Of a DNA stretch of 64,000 nt, positions 44,588-53,665 are shown one piece after another; positions within the stretch are counted from its first letter, which is position 1; each line of letters starts with the position of its first letter. Below the pieces are notes generated by a model that was given only the letters and a program-made list of their open reading frames with translations, had not been told where the DNA came from and did no database searches. The position numbers were made by a program, and so were the translations under genes. This DNA comes from Paraburkholderia bryophila. GTDB taxonomy: Bacteria > Pseudomonadota > Gammaproteobacteria > Burkholderiales > Burkholderiaceae. The DNA lies in assembly GCF_003269035.1 (NCBI RefSeq), contig NZ_QLTK01000011.1, positions 1-64,000 on the forward strand. Direction: 5' to 3'.

Positions 44588-44860
44588 ATGAACAATACGA
44601 TTCGACACTATCGAGGACTCGAGATCTATCCGCTGGTTTATCCGCACCAGCCGAGGGATCGCGACGGCGCCCGCCACTACGACGCCGCCGTGCGAATCTG
44701 CCGACGCGGCAGCGACCATGTCGTGACCGGCAGCCGCCTGTTTCAGGTACCGAGCGCTTCCCCGTTCGACGCTGCCGGCGCCGCGCGGATTGCGTCGACG
44801 AGCTACGCCGAACGGGTGATCGACGGCATGATTGCCGATCAGTCGGTCGCTGGGCTTTAA
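44588..44860 (+). CDS. Hypothetical protein, 90 aa
   Basis: A small protein of no known family. It begins MNNTIRHYRGLEIYPLVYPH, contains YDAAVRICRRGSDHVVTGSR, and ends with a helix (AARIASTSYAERVIDGMIAD). It has no signal peptide. The ATG at 44588 has GGAG about 10 bases upstream. A decayed iteron-like sequence overlaps the region just before it (44559-44576). It is followed by another small gene 11 bases later, likely in the same transcript. The preceding 44198-44587 holds nothing I can support. Confidence 0.62.
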   Translation: MNNTIRHYRGLEIYPLVYPHQPRDRDGARHYDAAVRICRRGSDHVVTGSRLFQVPSASPFDAAGAARIASTSYAERVIDGMIADQSVAGL

Positions 44861-44871
44861 AGCGCGCACCG

Positions 44872-45141
44872 ATGGCAAGTCACCTTTCCAAACGCTCGCA
44901 AGGAGCGCAGGTTCCGGCGCTAGTCGGCCGCGAGAATTATCAGGTGTCGGCGTCTTCACGGCGGACGTCGAGCGGCACCGTGCCGACGCTAAAAGTGATC
45001 CGCTTGAGCGACGATCGGGTGATCTATCCGTTCCAGGGTCATGCGGACATGCCCTTCTTCGACGAAGCCGACGACGCGCAGTCCTACGCCGAGCGGTACG
45101 GTTGGCAATTGGTGGATGGCGACATCGCCGTGCCCGAGTAA
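44872..45141 (+). CDS. Hypothetical protein, 89 aa
   Basis: A small soluble protein. The C-terminal half looks conserved: LKVIRLSDDRVIYPFQGHAD, MPFFDEADDAQSYAERYGWQ, LVDGDIAVPE. I believe similar Burkholderia proteins fall in a DUF family (possibly DUF6723), but I am not certain. It starts 11 bases after the previous small gene. No catalytic or export motif is visible. Confidence 0.6.
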   Translation: MASHLSKRSQGAQVPALVGRENYQVSASSRRTSSGTVPTLKVIRLSDDRVIYPFQGHADMPFFDEADDAQSYAERYGWQLVDGDIAVPE

Positions 45142-45423
45142 GCCGTTGATTACGCAGATGCGAAGTCGGCGCGCTCGTACTGTGGTGGCGCCGGACGGGT
45201 AATCCGCGCGCCTTTTTATCAAGCGCGTGTTTCGGGCTGCGAGTTCAAACCGTCGTCGATTGCCATCTCCCCCACAGCGACATCGTCCCGCAGAATTTTC
45301 CGATACCGGTCATTTGTACTCGCGCCAGCGTGCCTTTCTGCCGTCCATCCATTGGAAGCCTACGATTTGCCTCAAATCGTCCTAGCCCGAAAGCGTGCTT
45401 GATTGACAAGGCAAAAGTACCAG

Positions 45424-45486
45424 TTATCCACAAGGTTATTCAGTGATTCTGTGGATAACTTTTTGCGACCGATAAAGTTATCCACC
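45424..45486. other. DnaA-box cluster
   Basis: TTATCCACA at 45424-45432 and its complement TGTGGATAA at 45450-45458 are perfect DnaA boxes. TTATCCACC at 45478-45486 differs by one base. All three lie in the otherwise gene-free 45142-45648 interval. Confidence 0.7.
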
Positions 45487-45648
45487 GGTCGCGGCGCCTC
45501 GCCGTCGCTCCCGCGACAGGCGGTCAGTCAGTGGCGCTCAGCGACGGTCCTCATCGCCCGCGCCGTGGCTCCCCGCGCGGCTTTTGCCTATGATGAACAT
45601 GCGTTACCTGCTTGCGCGTTCCGCGCATCCCACTCGAGGACACGAACC

Positions 45649-46200
45649 ATGGCTTATCACATTGCAGTCGTCGTCGGCAGCTTGCGTCGCGAGTCGTTTA
45701 ACCGTCATCTGGCGCAAGCCGTGATTTCGCTTGCCCCATCCGACTTCACGTTCGAGTTCATCGACATCGGCTCGCTGCCGCTCTACAGCCAGGATTACGA
45801 TGCCGATTATCCCGAAGCCGGCAAGCAATTGAAGCAGCGTATCGAGGCGGCCGACGGCCTGTTGTTCGTCACCCCGGAATACAACCGTTCGATCCCGGGC
45901 GTCCTGAAGAACGCACTCGACTGGGGTTCGCGCCCGTGGGGCACGAACTCGTGGGGGAACAAACCCGGTGCGGTGATCGGCACGTCGGTCGGCGCGACGG
46001 GCACGGCGCTGGCCCAGCAGCATCTGCGTAATGTGCTGACCTATCTCGACGTCGCCACGCTGGGGCAGCCCGAGGTTTTTATCAAACACGACCTGTCGCT
46101 GATCAACGAAAAAGGCGAGATCGTCAGCGATGGCACGCGCAAATTTCTGCAGACCTTCGTCGACCGCTACGTTGCATGGGTTAAACGCCAGACGGCGTAA
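45649..46200 (+). CDS. NADPH-dependent FMN reductase (ChrR/YieF-like)
   Basis: A 183-residue flavodoxin-like reductase. The FMN phosphate loop is GSLRRESFNRHLA (9-21) and the isoalloxazine loop is FVTPEYNRSIPGVLKNALDW. Further blocks are NKPGAVIGTSVGATGTALAQ and LGQPEVFIKHD. It reduces FMN, quinones or chromate with NAD(P)H. The ATG at 45649 has GAGGA 9 bases upstream; the longer frame from 45403 runs through the DnaA boxes and is not protein-like. Confidence 0.9.
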   Translation: MAYHIAVVVGSLRRESFNRHLAQAVISLAPSDFTFEFIDIGSLPLYSQDYDADYPEAGKQLKQRIEAADGLLFVTPEYNRSIPGVLKNALDWGSRPWGTNSWGNKPGAVIGTSVGATGTALAQQHLRNVLTYLDVATLGQPEVFIKHDLSLINEKGEIVSDGTRKFLQTFVDRYVAWVKRQTA

Positions 46201-46317
46201 CGGCCTCCGTTCTTCGTGCTGGCGCGCGACCGGATCGCCGGCGCATCACAAGCCTGCCATGCACGCGCGCGGTACCCGGCGGCCGCCATCGGTTCACGGG
46301 CGAGCCGCCGTCGCACG

Positions 46318-47358
46318 CTACACGTGGTGATGTCCCGTCACCCGTTCCCAGCCATGACGCACGGCGAGCTTGAATCGCTCCCAGCCGCTATCCGGCGCCG
46401 TCGTTTCCCACTGACGCCGTACTTCCGGCTCCGCGTCGTCCCACCGCATATCGCGAAAGCGCGCGTCCTGGCCGATTTCCGCGCCGTAGCGATAGGCCGG
46501 GACATAGTCCTCATAGCGCGAATTTTCCTCCGCGTATTGTTCGTCGTAATGCGAGCGAAAATCTTCCTCGTACTCGAGGTATTCGTTCGGAATCTGGCCG
46601 CTCAAACCCGAGGTCGGATGCGCACTGTCGGGGACCGGCTCCGACGGCTGCATCACCGCGCCGGATCCGCCGATCGAGCCGGCTGCGATCGCGCTACGCC
46701 CCGCATCGCCAACCAGCGGATCGGTCACCGGTTCATTGACCGGATCGAGCACGGGTCGCTCGGTGATCGGTGGCGGCACGAACGGCTCGGCGTCGATGTT
46801 GCCCGGCGGCATGGTGTAAAGCGGATCGGCCATCGGCATGCCCGGGTCCGGGGTGACGACGCCAGGTGCCGGCACGCCAGCGCCCGTTGTTGCCGAAGGC
46901 GCCACGCTAGACGAATGCGGGGTCCCCGACCTTATGGTGCCAATGCCGAGTTCGTCGAGCACCGAATGTTCGCGACCCGGGGCCGCATCCACATTCCCGT
47001 CCGGGACCCGTTCGCCGATATCGAGCGCGCCAAGGCGCGTCAACGTCTCGCGCGCCAGATCGGCATGCGCTTCACTCGCAGCGTTCACGCATACCAGCAC
47101 GGCGCCGCGCCGCACGGCCTCGGCATAACGCGCCGTATCCGGCGCGCGTGAACCGGTGGCGAACAGGCTCGACAAAAAGCGCTCGATATTCGCCAGCACG
47201 CCCGAGCCGGCTACTTCGTCGGTTGCCGAGCCGACGGACGGTTCAGGCGAGGCCTGCAATTCGATCGTTTCGCGGGCGAAGCCGGTTTGAACGAGTGTGT
47301 CCCGGGCGCTTTCCGCTTGGGAATAAGTGTCGAATAAACCAATCACGGTATGTCGCAT
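46318..47358 (-). CDS. General-stress-like protein with proline-rich middle
   Basis: A 346-residue protein. The N-terminal 120 residues (MRHTVIGLFDTYSQAESARD, then TLVQTGFARETIELQ, and ARYAEAVRRGAVLVCVNAAS) resemble the YflT/general stress protein 17M domain. A low-complexity Pro/Gly/Asp segment fills about 130-250. The C-terminal 90 residues are acidic and aromatic (YEEDFRSHYDEQYAEENSRY, WDDAEPEVRRQWE), a pattern seen in other beta-proteobacterial stress proteins. The ATG at 47358 follows GGGAGA. It is monocistronic; function is unknown. Confidence 0.75.
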   Translation of the reverse strand: MRHTVIGLFDTYSQAESARDTLVQTGFARETIELQASPEPSVGSATDEVAGSGVLANIERFLSSLFATGSRAPDTARYAEAVRRGAVLVCVNAASEAHADLARETLTRLGALDIGERVPDGNVDAAPGREHSVLDELGIGTIRSGTPHSSSVAPSATTGAGVPAPGVVTPDPGMPMADPLYTMPPGNIDAEPFVPPPITERPVLDPVNEPVTDPLVGDAGRSAIAAGSIGGSGAVMQPSEPVPDSAHPTSGLSGQIPNEYLEYEEDFRSHYDEQYAEENSRYEDYVPAYRYGAEIGQDARFRDMRWDDAEPEVRRQWETTAPDSGWERFKLAVRHGWERVTGHHHV

Positions 47359-47622
47359 GGCTGTCTCCCGGCGTATTGAAGGGACCGACGGGCGACGCGG
47401 TACGCGTGGCCCTCTATCCCTTGCATGTCGCAACGATCGTGCCGGAGCCGGCGCGGTGGCTCGCGCGCCGTTACGCCAATCCAGCAGCCGGTCAGCGCCG
47501 AAGAAGCGGTGATGCCGGCATGCGCGGGACCAGTGGAAAGCGGGGCGGCGCTTTTACAACGCCGGTAAATGGCGCGGATGTCGCCTACCTTGAGTCACAC
47601 CGCAAACCCGCCATTGCCCGCT

Positions 47623-49914
47623 TCAATCCGCCGGCTGCACTGCCGGCCCCGTCCCCGTCTGCGACAAATCGTGCTGAATCGCTCGCAGCAGTTGTTCCAG
47701 CAAGCCGATATCGAAGGGTTTGGAAAGCACCCGCACGTCCACGTGCCGAGCGCGGTCGAGCTCTTCCGCGTAGCCCGTGACCAGAATCACCGGTAATTGC
47801 GTGTCGAACGCCAGCACCGCCTCGGCCAGATCGATACCGTTCATTTTCCCCGGCATGTGGATGTCCGAGAGCACCAGATCGAACGGCAACGGTTCACCCG
47901 TGCGGGCGCGCCGCGCATGCGCGTCGTCGAACAGGCGCAGTGCAGTATCGGCATTAAATACGCAGGTGATCTGGTGGCCCATCATCTGCAGCAGCGCCTC
48001 CGTGCCGGCTGCGACTTCCTCGTTGTCTTCGACCAGCAGAATGCGCAGCCCCTGCGCCGCGCCGCTCTCGTCGGCGCTCGTCTCAGCGAGGGTGTCGGCG
48101 GCGGGTTCGTCGGTTGCGCGCGGCAGATACAGGCGCACCGACGTGCCCGCGCCGACCGCGCTGTCGATTGCGGCCAGCCCGCCCGAGCGTTCGCAGAACG
48201 CAAACACCTGCGGCAGCCCGAGGCCCGTGCCCATGCCCTGCGACTTGGTCGTGTAGAGCGGCTCGAAGGCCCGCGCGAGCACGTCGGGCGCCATGCCGAC
48301 GCCGGTATCCTCGAGCGACAGCTGCACGAACTCGCCGCTCAGCGGAAAGCCATCGTCGCGGCGAAAATGGATATTCGCGGCCCGTACGGTGAATCGGCCG
48401 CCGTTCGGCATCGCATCGCGCGCGTTGATGGCGACGTTGATCAGCGCGAGTTCGAGTTCGGCGACGTCGACGTGCATCGGCCACACTTCCACGCCAATAT
48501 CGATCACCAGCGACACCTTCGCGCCGAGCGACGCGCGCAGCAATTCGCGGCAGGCCGGCAGCCAGCGCTCCAGCGACAGCGTCTCGTTGCGCAACGGCTG
48601 TTTGCGCGCCACCCCGAGCAATTGCCGCGTCAGCGACTGGCCGCTCTTGAGCGCGCGTTCCATGGCCGACAGTTCGCGATCGAGGCCGGGCGTGCCGCGC
48701 CGTCGCGCGATCTGCACGTTGGACGAGAGAATCATCAGCAGGTTGTTGAAATCATGCGCGACGCTGCCGACCAGCGTGCCGAGCGCTTCCATCTTGCGCG
48801 ACTGGCGGTACGCGGATTCGATCGAGCGGCGCATCGACGCTTCGGCCTGCCAGCGCTCCCACGCTTCCTCTTCGGCGCCGAGCCGGCGCAGCGACAGCCA
48901 GATCACGCACCACAACGCGATGGACGGCGTAAAGATCGACAGAATCAGCACGCTCAGGTGCCGATACCACGCGGCCCAGATCGCCGAGGTGCGATAGCCG
49001 CACGCCACATACACCGGATACGAGCCGACCCGCCGGAACGCGACGATCATGTCGTCGCCGTCGAGGTCGGACCGCATGGTCACGACGCCCGCCCGCCGTC
49101 CCTGCGCCAACGCTTCGGCGAACGGCGAATGCGGGGCCACCGCGGCCGGCTCGCGCGGGTTCCGTGGGTTGCGGGGATAGCGCGCGAGAATCGCGCCGTC
49201 CGTGCGCACCAGACTCATCGTGATCGGCGTGATGTCGTTGCCGCCGAGCAGTTCGCGGTAAAACGCGTCGAAATAGCTGGGCCGCAAGGCCACCGAGACC
49301 ACGCCGGCAAACCCGCCGTCCGCATCGCGCCGCGCCACGCCGGTGTTGAAAACCTGTTCGCCGGCGACATGCCCCGTCATGACTTTCGACACGTGCTCCA
49401 GATCCTTGCCGCCGCGAATGCCGACGAAATCGTCGCGCTCGCCGATCGACATGACCGGCGCCGGATAAAAACGGCTGGTGGCCAGCAGACTGCCGTCGTG
49501 TCCAAAGATCGAGACTGCGGCCACTTGCGGATAGCCGCCGCCCATTGTGCGTAACTTCTCGTGAATCGCGGCTTCACGGGCGCGAATGCCGTCGTCGTCG
49601 AGACCTTCGGTCAGATCGACGACCCGCGCGTCGAGCGTCTCGTTCATGTCGAACACTTTGAGCGCGTGTTCGTCGGCCACCCGCACGGTGCGCAGCGTCA
49701 GGTCGGTGGCGTCGGCGACCCGCGAGCGCCAATCGCTCAACGCCATGATCGCGACATAGACGCACGGCAGCGCGATCGCGGCGATCAGCAGCGCAATCAG
49801 CGTCATGCGCCGTACATGGAAGTTCTGTTCCGGCACGGCGGGGAACATCGTCTCGTCCTGCTGGCTGGCAGCGAGGCGGTGCTCGGGTGGCGGGTCGAAC
49901 CGGTCGGGTGTCAT
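47623..49914 (-). CDS. Hybrid sensor histidine kinase
   Basis: A 763-residue membrane kinase. Two membrane segments (LIALLIAAIALPCVYVAIMA near 40-60 and VLILSIFTPSIALWCVIWLS near 320-340) bracket a periplasmic Cache-like sensor of about 260 residues. The His box is SVAHDFNNLLMILSS, the ATPase has GMGTGLGLPQVFAF, and the C-terminal receiver has the Asp in LVLSDIHMPG and Lys in VLSKPFD. No HAMP is obvious. It is divergent from the CheY-CheC-GGDEF operon across a 690-bp gap and may or may not signal to it. Confidence 0.9.
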   Translation of the reverse strand: MTPDRFDPPPEHRLAASQQDETMFPAVPEQNFHVRRMTLIALLIAAIALPCVYVAIMALSDWRSRVADATDLTLRTVRVADEHALKVFDMNETLDARVVDLTEGLDDDGIRAREAAIHEKLRTMGGGYPQVAAVSIFGHDGSLLATSRFYPAPVMSIGERDDFVGIRGGKDLEHVSKVMTGHVAGEQVFNTGVARRDADGGFAGVVSVALRPSYFDAFYRELLGGNDITPITMSLVRTDGAILARYPRNPRNPREPAAVAPHSPFAEALAQGRRAGVVTMRSDLDGDDMIVAFRRVGSYPVYVACGYRTSAIWAAWYRHLSVLILSIFTPSIALWCVIWLSLRRLGAEEEAWERWQAEASMRRSIESAYRQSRKMEALGTLVGSVAHDFNNLLMILSSNVQIARRRGTPGLDRELSAMERALKSGQSLTRQLLGVARKQPLRNETLSLERWLPACRELLRASLGAKVSLVIDIGVEVWPMHVDVAELELALINVAINARDAMPNGGRFTVRAANIHFRRDDGFPLSGEFVQLSLEDTGVGMAPDVLARAFEPLYTTKSQGMGTGLGLPQVFAFCERSGGLAAIDSAVGAGTSVRLYLPRATDEPAADTLAETSADESGAAQGLRILLVEDNEEVAAGTEALLQMMGHQITCVFNADTALRLFDDAHARRARTGEPLPFDLVLSDIHMPGKMNGIDLAEAVLAFDTQLPVILVTGYAEELDRARHVDVRVLSKPFDIGLLEQLLRAIQHDLSQTGTGPAVQPAD

Positions 49915-50602
49915 GGTGTTAAAGCCAGCTTCGTGCGGAGCAGAAAAGGTGCGTTGAAGGCGTCATACGAGAAGCATAGACACACGGCCACGGTAGAAGT
50001 TACCTTGGCGAATCGTCGCGCGGCGTGCATCGCGCTATTCGTCTGCTTTTTGAAACAGCGACGAATCGGCAAGCGCAAACGTACACAAAAGCATAAATAT
50101 CAAAGATGACTTCCCATATCTATCAAAATATTTTCAAAAATAGTACTTATGGGAAAAATCTCTTTAATGAACGCGGAATTGGCGAGTTGCCTTTCCATTG
50201 ATTTACTTCGAAAATCGATGCCACGATAAAAAATGCGTCCGCCATGTTCGGAGGCATCTGCCGCGAGGGCTGCCAGACCGTGCGTACCACGCATGCCGAA
50301 GGCGTTCGCGGAAACACGCGCGCGGCAAGGGACCAGCCCGATCCACGAGGCCGCGCAGATTCATCTACGGGGTAGGCTTCGAACATGCCGGTCATAGCCG
50401 TCGTTCACCGTGCGAGCACGCATTCATGCCCGCCCACGGGTTCCGCCACACGCACCGCGCCGCGCGTGCTCCCCGCTCGCACGCACTCTGCATTCCCCTA
50501 CGCTTCAGCGCACTTTGCCGCTGGTCGACAGACCGCCTGCTAAAGAACTCGCCTGTAAACGCCGTTAACGCGCCAGAGCTAATTTCGCTTTCCGACCCGC
50601 CC
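49915..50602. other. Long AT-richer intergenic region
   Basis: Between the hybrid kinase gene and the CheY-like gene. The part at 50040-50240 is clearly AT-richer than its neighbours. I find no gene, terminator or repeat that I can support; promoters for both divergent units must lie here. Confidence 0.5.
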
Positions 50603-50971
50603 ATGCCTTTGCCTATTGTGATCGCCGACGATTCGCTGCTTGCCCGCAAGGTGCTCACCAAGGCATTGCCGCCGGACTGGGATGTCGATGTGTCCTACGC
50701 CACGAACGGGCGCGAAGCGCTCGGTCTGTATCGCGAAGGCAAAGCGTCGGTAATGTTCCTCGATCTGACGATGCCGGACATGACCGGCTATCAGGTGCTC
50801 GAAGCTTTGCAGCATGAGGATCTCAACACCTTCGTGATCGTCGTCTCCGCCGATGTCCAGCCGATGGCCCAGTCGCGCGTGCGCGCGCTCGGCGCCGCCG
50901 CATTCATCGCCAAGCCCGTGACGCCCGAGGCGGTACTTCCCATCCTCAAGGAGTACGGGTTGTATGTCTGA
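50603..50971 (+). CDS. CheY-like response regulator
   Basis: A 122-residue stand-alone receiver: acidic pair in IVIADDSLLARKVL, phosphoacceptor Asp in VMFLDLTMPDMTG, Ser in VIVVSADVQ and Lys in FIAKPVTPEA. The ATG at 50603 matches the domain start. It overlaps the CheC-like gene by 8 bases, so the regulator and its probable phosphatase are made together. Confidence 0.9.
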   Translation: MPLPIVIADDSLLARKVLTKALPPDWDVDVSYATNGREALGLYREGKASVMFLDLTMPDMTGYQVLEALQHEDLNTFVIVVSADVQPMAQSRVRALGAAAFIAKPVTPEAVLPILKEYGLYV

Positions 50972-51587
50972 GCCAGTCCTCACCGAAGATCAGCGCGACG
51001 CGCTGCAAGAAGTCGCCAACCTGGCGATGGGCCAAGCCGCGACGCGTCTGGCGCGGCTGCTCGATGCGTTCATCGAATTGTCGGTGCCGCGCGTGAGGGT
51101 CGTGGCGGTGAGCGAGGCGGCGCAGGCGCTGCGCGAGATGACCGGCATCGAAGATACGGTTAGCGCGGTGCGGCAGGGCTTTCGTTCCGACATCAAGGGC
51201 GAAGCGCTGGTGATTTGCCGCAGCGATAGCGTCGATCAACTCTGTTCGCTCGTCAGCGATCCGTACTCGCGTTCGGCCTACGAGGCGGTCAGCCAGCGCG
51301 AGCTGGTGTTCGACGTCGCCAATGTGCTGACGGGCGCGTGCGTATCGTGCATTCTCGACCAGCTCGGCCGCACGCCGGTGTTTTCGGCGCCCGGTCTGCT
51401 CGGCGAAGCCATGACCCTCGACGAAGTGTTCCAGCCGGGCGTGCTGCAATGGGGTGTCGCCCTGCTGGTCGAAGTCAATTTCGCGCTGGAAGACCAGAGC
51501 TTCCGCGCCCATCTGGTGATGCTGATGGCGGAAGACTCGATCCGTCACATGAACGAAGCGCTCGACGAGCTGCTGTCCAGTCTATGA
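50964..51587 (+). CDS. CheC-like phosphatase
   Basis: A 207-residue CheC-type protein with two active-site-like repeats: LQEVANLAMGQAATRLARLL (about 12-31) and ELVFDVANVLTGACVSCIL (about 112-130). Each carries the acidic-x-x-Asn pattern of the CheC/CheX/FliY family, which dephosphorylates CheY. It overlaps the upstream CheY-like gene by 8 bases and the downstream GGDEF gene by 4 bases (ATGA). No chemoreceptor or cheA is in this operon. Confidence 0.87.
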   Translation: MSEPVLTEDQRDALQEVANLAMGQAATRLARLLDAFIELSVPRVRVVAVSEAAQALREMTGIEDTVSAVRQGFRSDIKGEALVICRSDSVDQLCSLVSDPYSRSAYEAVSQRELVFDVANVLTGACVSCILDQLGRTPVFSAPGLLGEAMTLDEVFQPGVLQWGVALLVEVNFALEDQSFRAHLVMLMAEDSIRHMNEALDELLSSL

Positions 51588-52522
51588 ATGTGCCCGTGGA
51601 GTCGTTGAGCGATCTGGTTGTCGAACGTGTCGGTTTCGGCATCTTCGTGCTCGATCGCGATATGAACGTCCTCATGTGGAACCGCTTCATGCAGGACCAC
51701 AGCGGCATAACGGCCGAACAGGCAGTCGGCCAGTCGCTGTACACGTATTTCCCCGAACTGCCGCGCGTGTGGCTGTCGCGCAAGATCGAAAGCGTCTTTC
51801 AGCTCGGCAGTTTCGCGTTCAGTTCGTGGGAGCAGCGCCCGTATCTGTTCAAGTTCGATCACGACCGGCCGATCACCGGCGGCGTCGATTTCATGCAGCA
51901 GGACTGCACCTTTATGCCGCTGACGCGCGATCGCGAAGTGGTGGCCGTGTGTGTGACCATCTCGGACGTCACGCACGTCAGCATCGTGCAACGCGAACGC
52001 GAAGAGGCGGTCGCCAAGCTGCAGGAATACGCGGACCGCGACGGTCTGACGGGAATCGCCAACCGCCGTTATTTCGAAGCGCGTCTGCGCGACGAATTCA
52101 CGCGCTGGCAGCGCTACGGCGGCGACATGTCGGTGCTCCTGTTCGATCTCGATCACTTCAAGAAAATCAACGACCAGTTCGGCCACGGCGTGGGCGACAC
52201 GGTGCTGCGCGTCATGGCGCAGCGCGTGGCCGGCGTGGTGCGCGCGCAGGATACCTTCGGGCGTTTCGGCGGCGAGGAGTTCGCGTTGCTGCTGCCTTGC
52301 ACGCCGCTCGAAGACGCCATGCGCGTCGCGGAAAAGATCCGCTGCACGATCGCCGACACGCCGGTCGAAGTGCAAGGCGTGAGCGTGCCGGTGACGGCGA
52401 GCGTCGGCGGCGCGGCGGCGCGTACGGGCGTGCCCGCGTACGACGTGCTGATCAATGAAGCCGACGCTGCGCTGTATAGCGCGAAACGGCAGGGACGCAA
52501 CCGCTCGATCGCGTTTGTCTGA
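51584..52522 (+). CDS. PAS-GGDEF diguanylate cyclase
   Basis: A 312-residue soluble enzyme that makes cyclic-di-GMP. The N-terminal PAS domain (about 15-130) begins ERVGFGIFVLDRDMNVLMWN. The GGDEF domain (about 150-310) has RDGLTGIANRRYFEARL, FDLDHFKKINDQFGHGVGD and the active site GGEEF. An inhibitory I-site RxxD (RAQD) lies five residues before it, so product inhibition is expected. Coupling to CheY and CheC suggests that a phosphorylation signal is converted to c-di-GMP. Confidence 0.92.
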   Translation: MNVPVESLSDLVVERVGFGIFVLDRDMNVLMWNRFMQDHSGITAEQAVGQSLYTYFPELPRVWLSRKIESVFQLGSFAFSSWEQRPYLFKFDHDRPITGGVDFMQQDCTFMPLTRDREVVAVCVTISDVTHVSIVQREREEAVAKLQEYADRDGLTGIANRRYFEARLRDEFTRWQRYGGDMSVLLFDLDHFKKINDQFGHGVGDTVLRVMAQRVAGVVRAQDTFGRFGGEEFALLLPCTPLEDAMRVAEKIRCTIADTPVEVQGVSVPVTASVGGAAARTGVPAYDVLINEADAALYSAKRQGRNRSIAFV

Positions 52523-52812
52523 GGTCTGAGCGGTACGGCGCGGTTTCGGCCGGCCCGGCTTATCGCGTGGAAGCGCGCGCGGCGCACTACGCGGCATGAA
52601 CGGCTCGTGAACGGCTGTCCTACCGGCCCCGCTTCCGGCCCCTTATTCACCCGCGAAACTGCGGCATCTCACAAACGTTGATATACTTTTCGCCGTTTCC
52701 GGCCTCCCTGCCGGATGTTTCGCGCGTGTCCGCGCGCGCGGGCCGCTCGCCCTGCGGGTGAGCATCAAACTTCTTGAACGCCTTTCAGCGGGCGCCTCCA
52801 GCGGAGATCGTC

Positions 52813-53661
52813 TTGGCTGTTTCCAATCTTGTCGTGGACGAACCAGAAATCGACGCCGCTGCCGCCACGTCCGGCAGCTCGTTTTATCTCGCCATGCGCA
52901 TCCTGCCGGCTGCGCAGCGCGATGCGATGTATCAGGTCTACGCTTTTTGCCGCGCTGTCGACGATATCGCCGACAGCGACATGCCGCGCGTTGAACGCGC
53001 CGCCGCGCTCGAGCGCTGGCGGGCGGATATCGACGCGTGCTATGCCGGCGCGCCGCGCGCTTCGCTGCGCGCGCTGACGCGGCACATTCATACGTTTCAT
53101 CTGCAACGCGAAGATTTTCACGCGATGATCGACGGCATGGCGATGGACGCCGCCGCCGACATTTGCGCGCCCGACGAAGCCACGCTCGACCTCTACTGCG
53201 ACCGGGTCGCCAGTGCGGCAGGCCGGCTATCGGTGAGGATATTCGGGATGCAGGACGAACCCGGCCGTTTGCTCGCGCACCATCTGGGCCGCGCGCTGCA
53301 ATTGACCAACATCCTGCGCGATATCGACGAAGACGCCGGCATCAATCGCTGCTACCTGCCGCACGAATTGCTGGCGCGCGAAGGCATCGCGGTAACGAGC
53401 CCGACGCAGATCGCCGACGATCCCTCGCTGCCGCGTGTCTGCGCCACGCTCGCCGAGCGCGCCAAGGAGCACTTTGCTGCGTCCGACGCGATCATGGACC
53501 GCGAATCGCGGGTGCACGTGAAGGCGCCGCGCATCATGTCGGGCGTCTATCGCCTGCTGCTCGACCGCACGCTGGACCGCGGCTTCGACATTCCGCGCAC
53601 GAAGGTCAGCAAGCCGAAGCTGCGCATGCTGTGGATCGTCGCGCGTTACGCGCTCTTCTGA
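52813..53661 (+). CDS. hpnD: Presqualene diphosphate synthase HpnD
   Basis: A 282-residue trans-isoprenyl diphosphate synthase. The Asp-rich motifs are VYAFCRAVDDIAD and LTNILRDIDEDAGINRCYLP. It condenses two farnesyl diphosphates to presqualene diphosphate, the first step of the HpnC/D/E route to squalene. The TTG at 52813 is chosen because GCGGAGA lies 7-8 bases upstream; an earlier TTG at 52774 lacks a good site. It heads the hopanoid operon. No hpnC is in the window, although this route normally needs it. Confidence 0.9.
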   Translation: MAVSNLVVDEPEIDAAAATSGSSFYLAMRILPAAQRDAMYQVYAFCRAVDDIADSDMPRVERAAALERWRADIDACYAGAPRASLRALTRHIHTFHLQREDFHAMIDGMAMDAAADICAPDEATLDLYCDRVASAAGRLSVRIFGMQDEPGRLLAHHLGRALQLTNILRDIDEDAGINRCYLPHELLAREGIAVTSPTQIADDPSLPRVCATLAERAKEHFAASDAIMDRESRVHVKAPRIMSGVYRLLLDRTLDRGFDIPRTKVSKPKLRMLWIVARYALF

Positions 53662-53665
53662 GTTG

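Noticed and set aside
53229..53249. Iteron-like sequence (CGGTGAGGATATTCGGGAT) in the sense strand of hpnD
   Set aside because: It encodes a conserved stretch of HpnD (LSVRIFGM), so protein constraint explains it. It is the only comparable match right of the partition genes. I kept it out of the iteron list, but initiator binding would be cheap to test.
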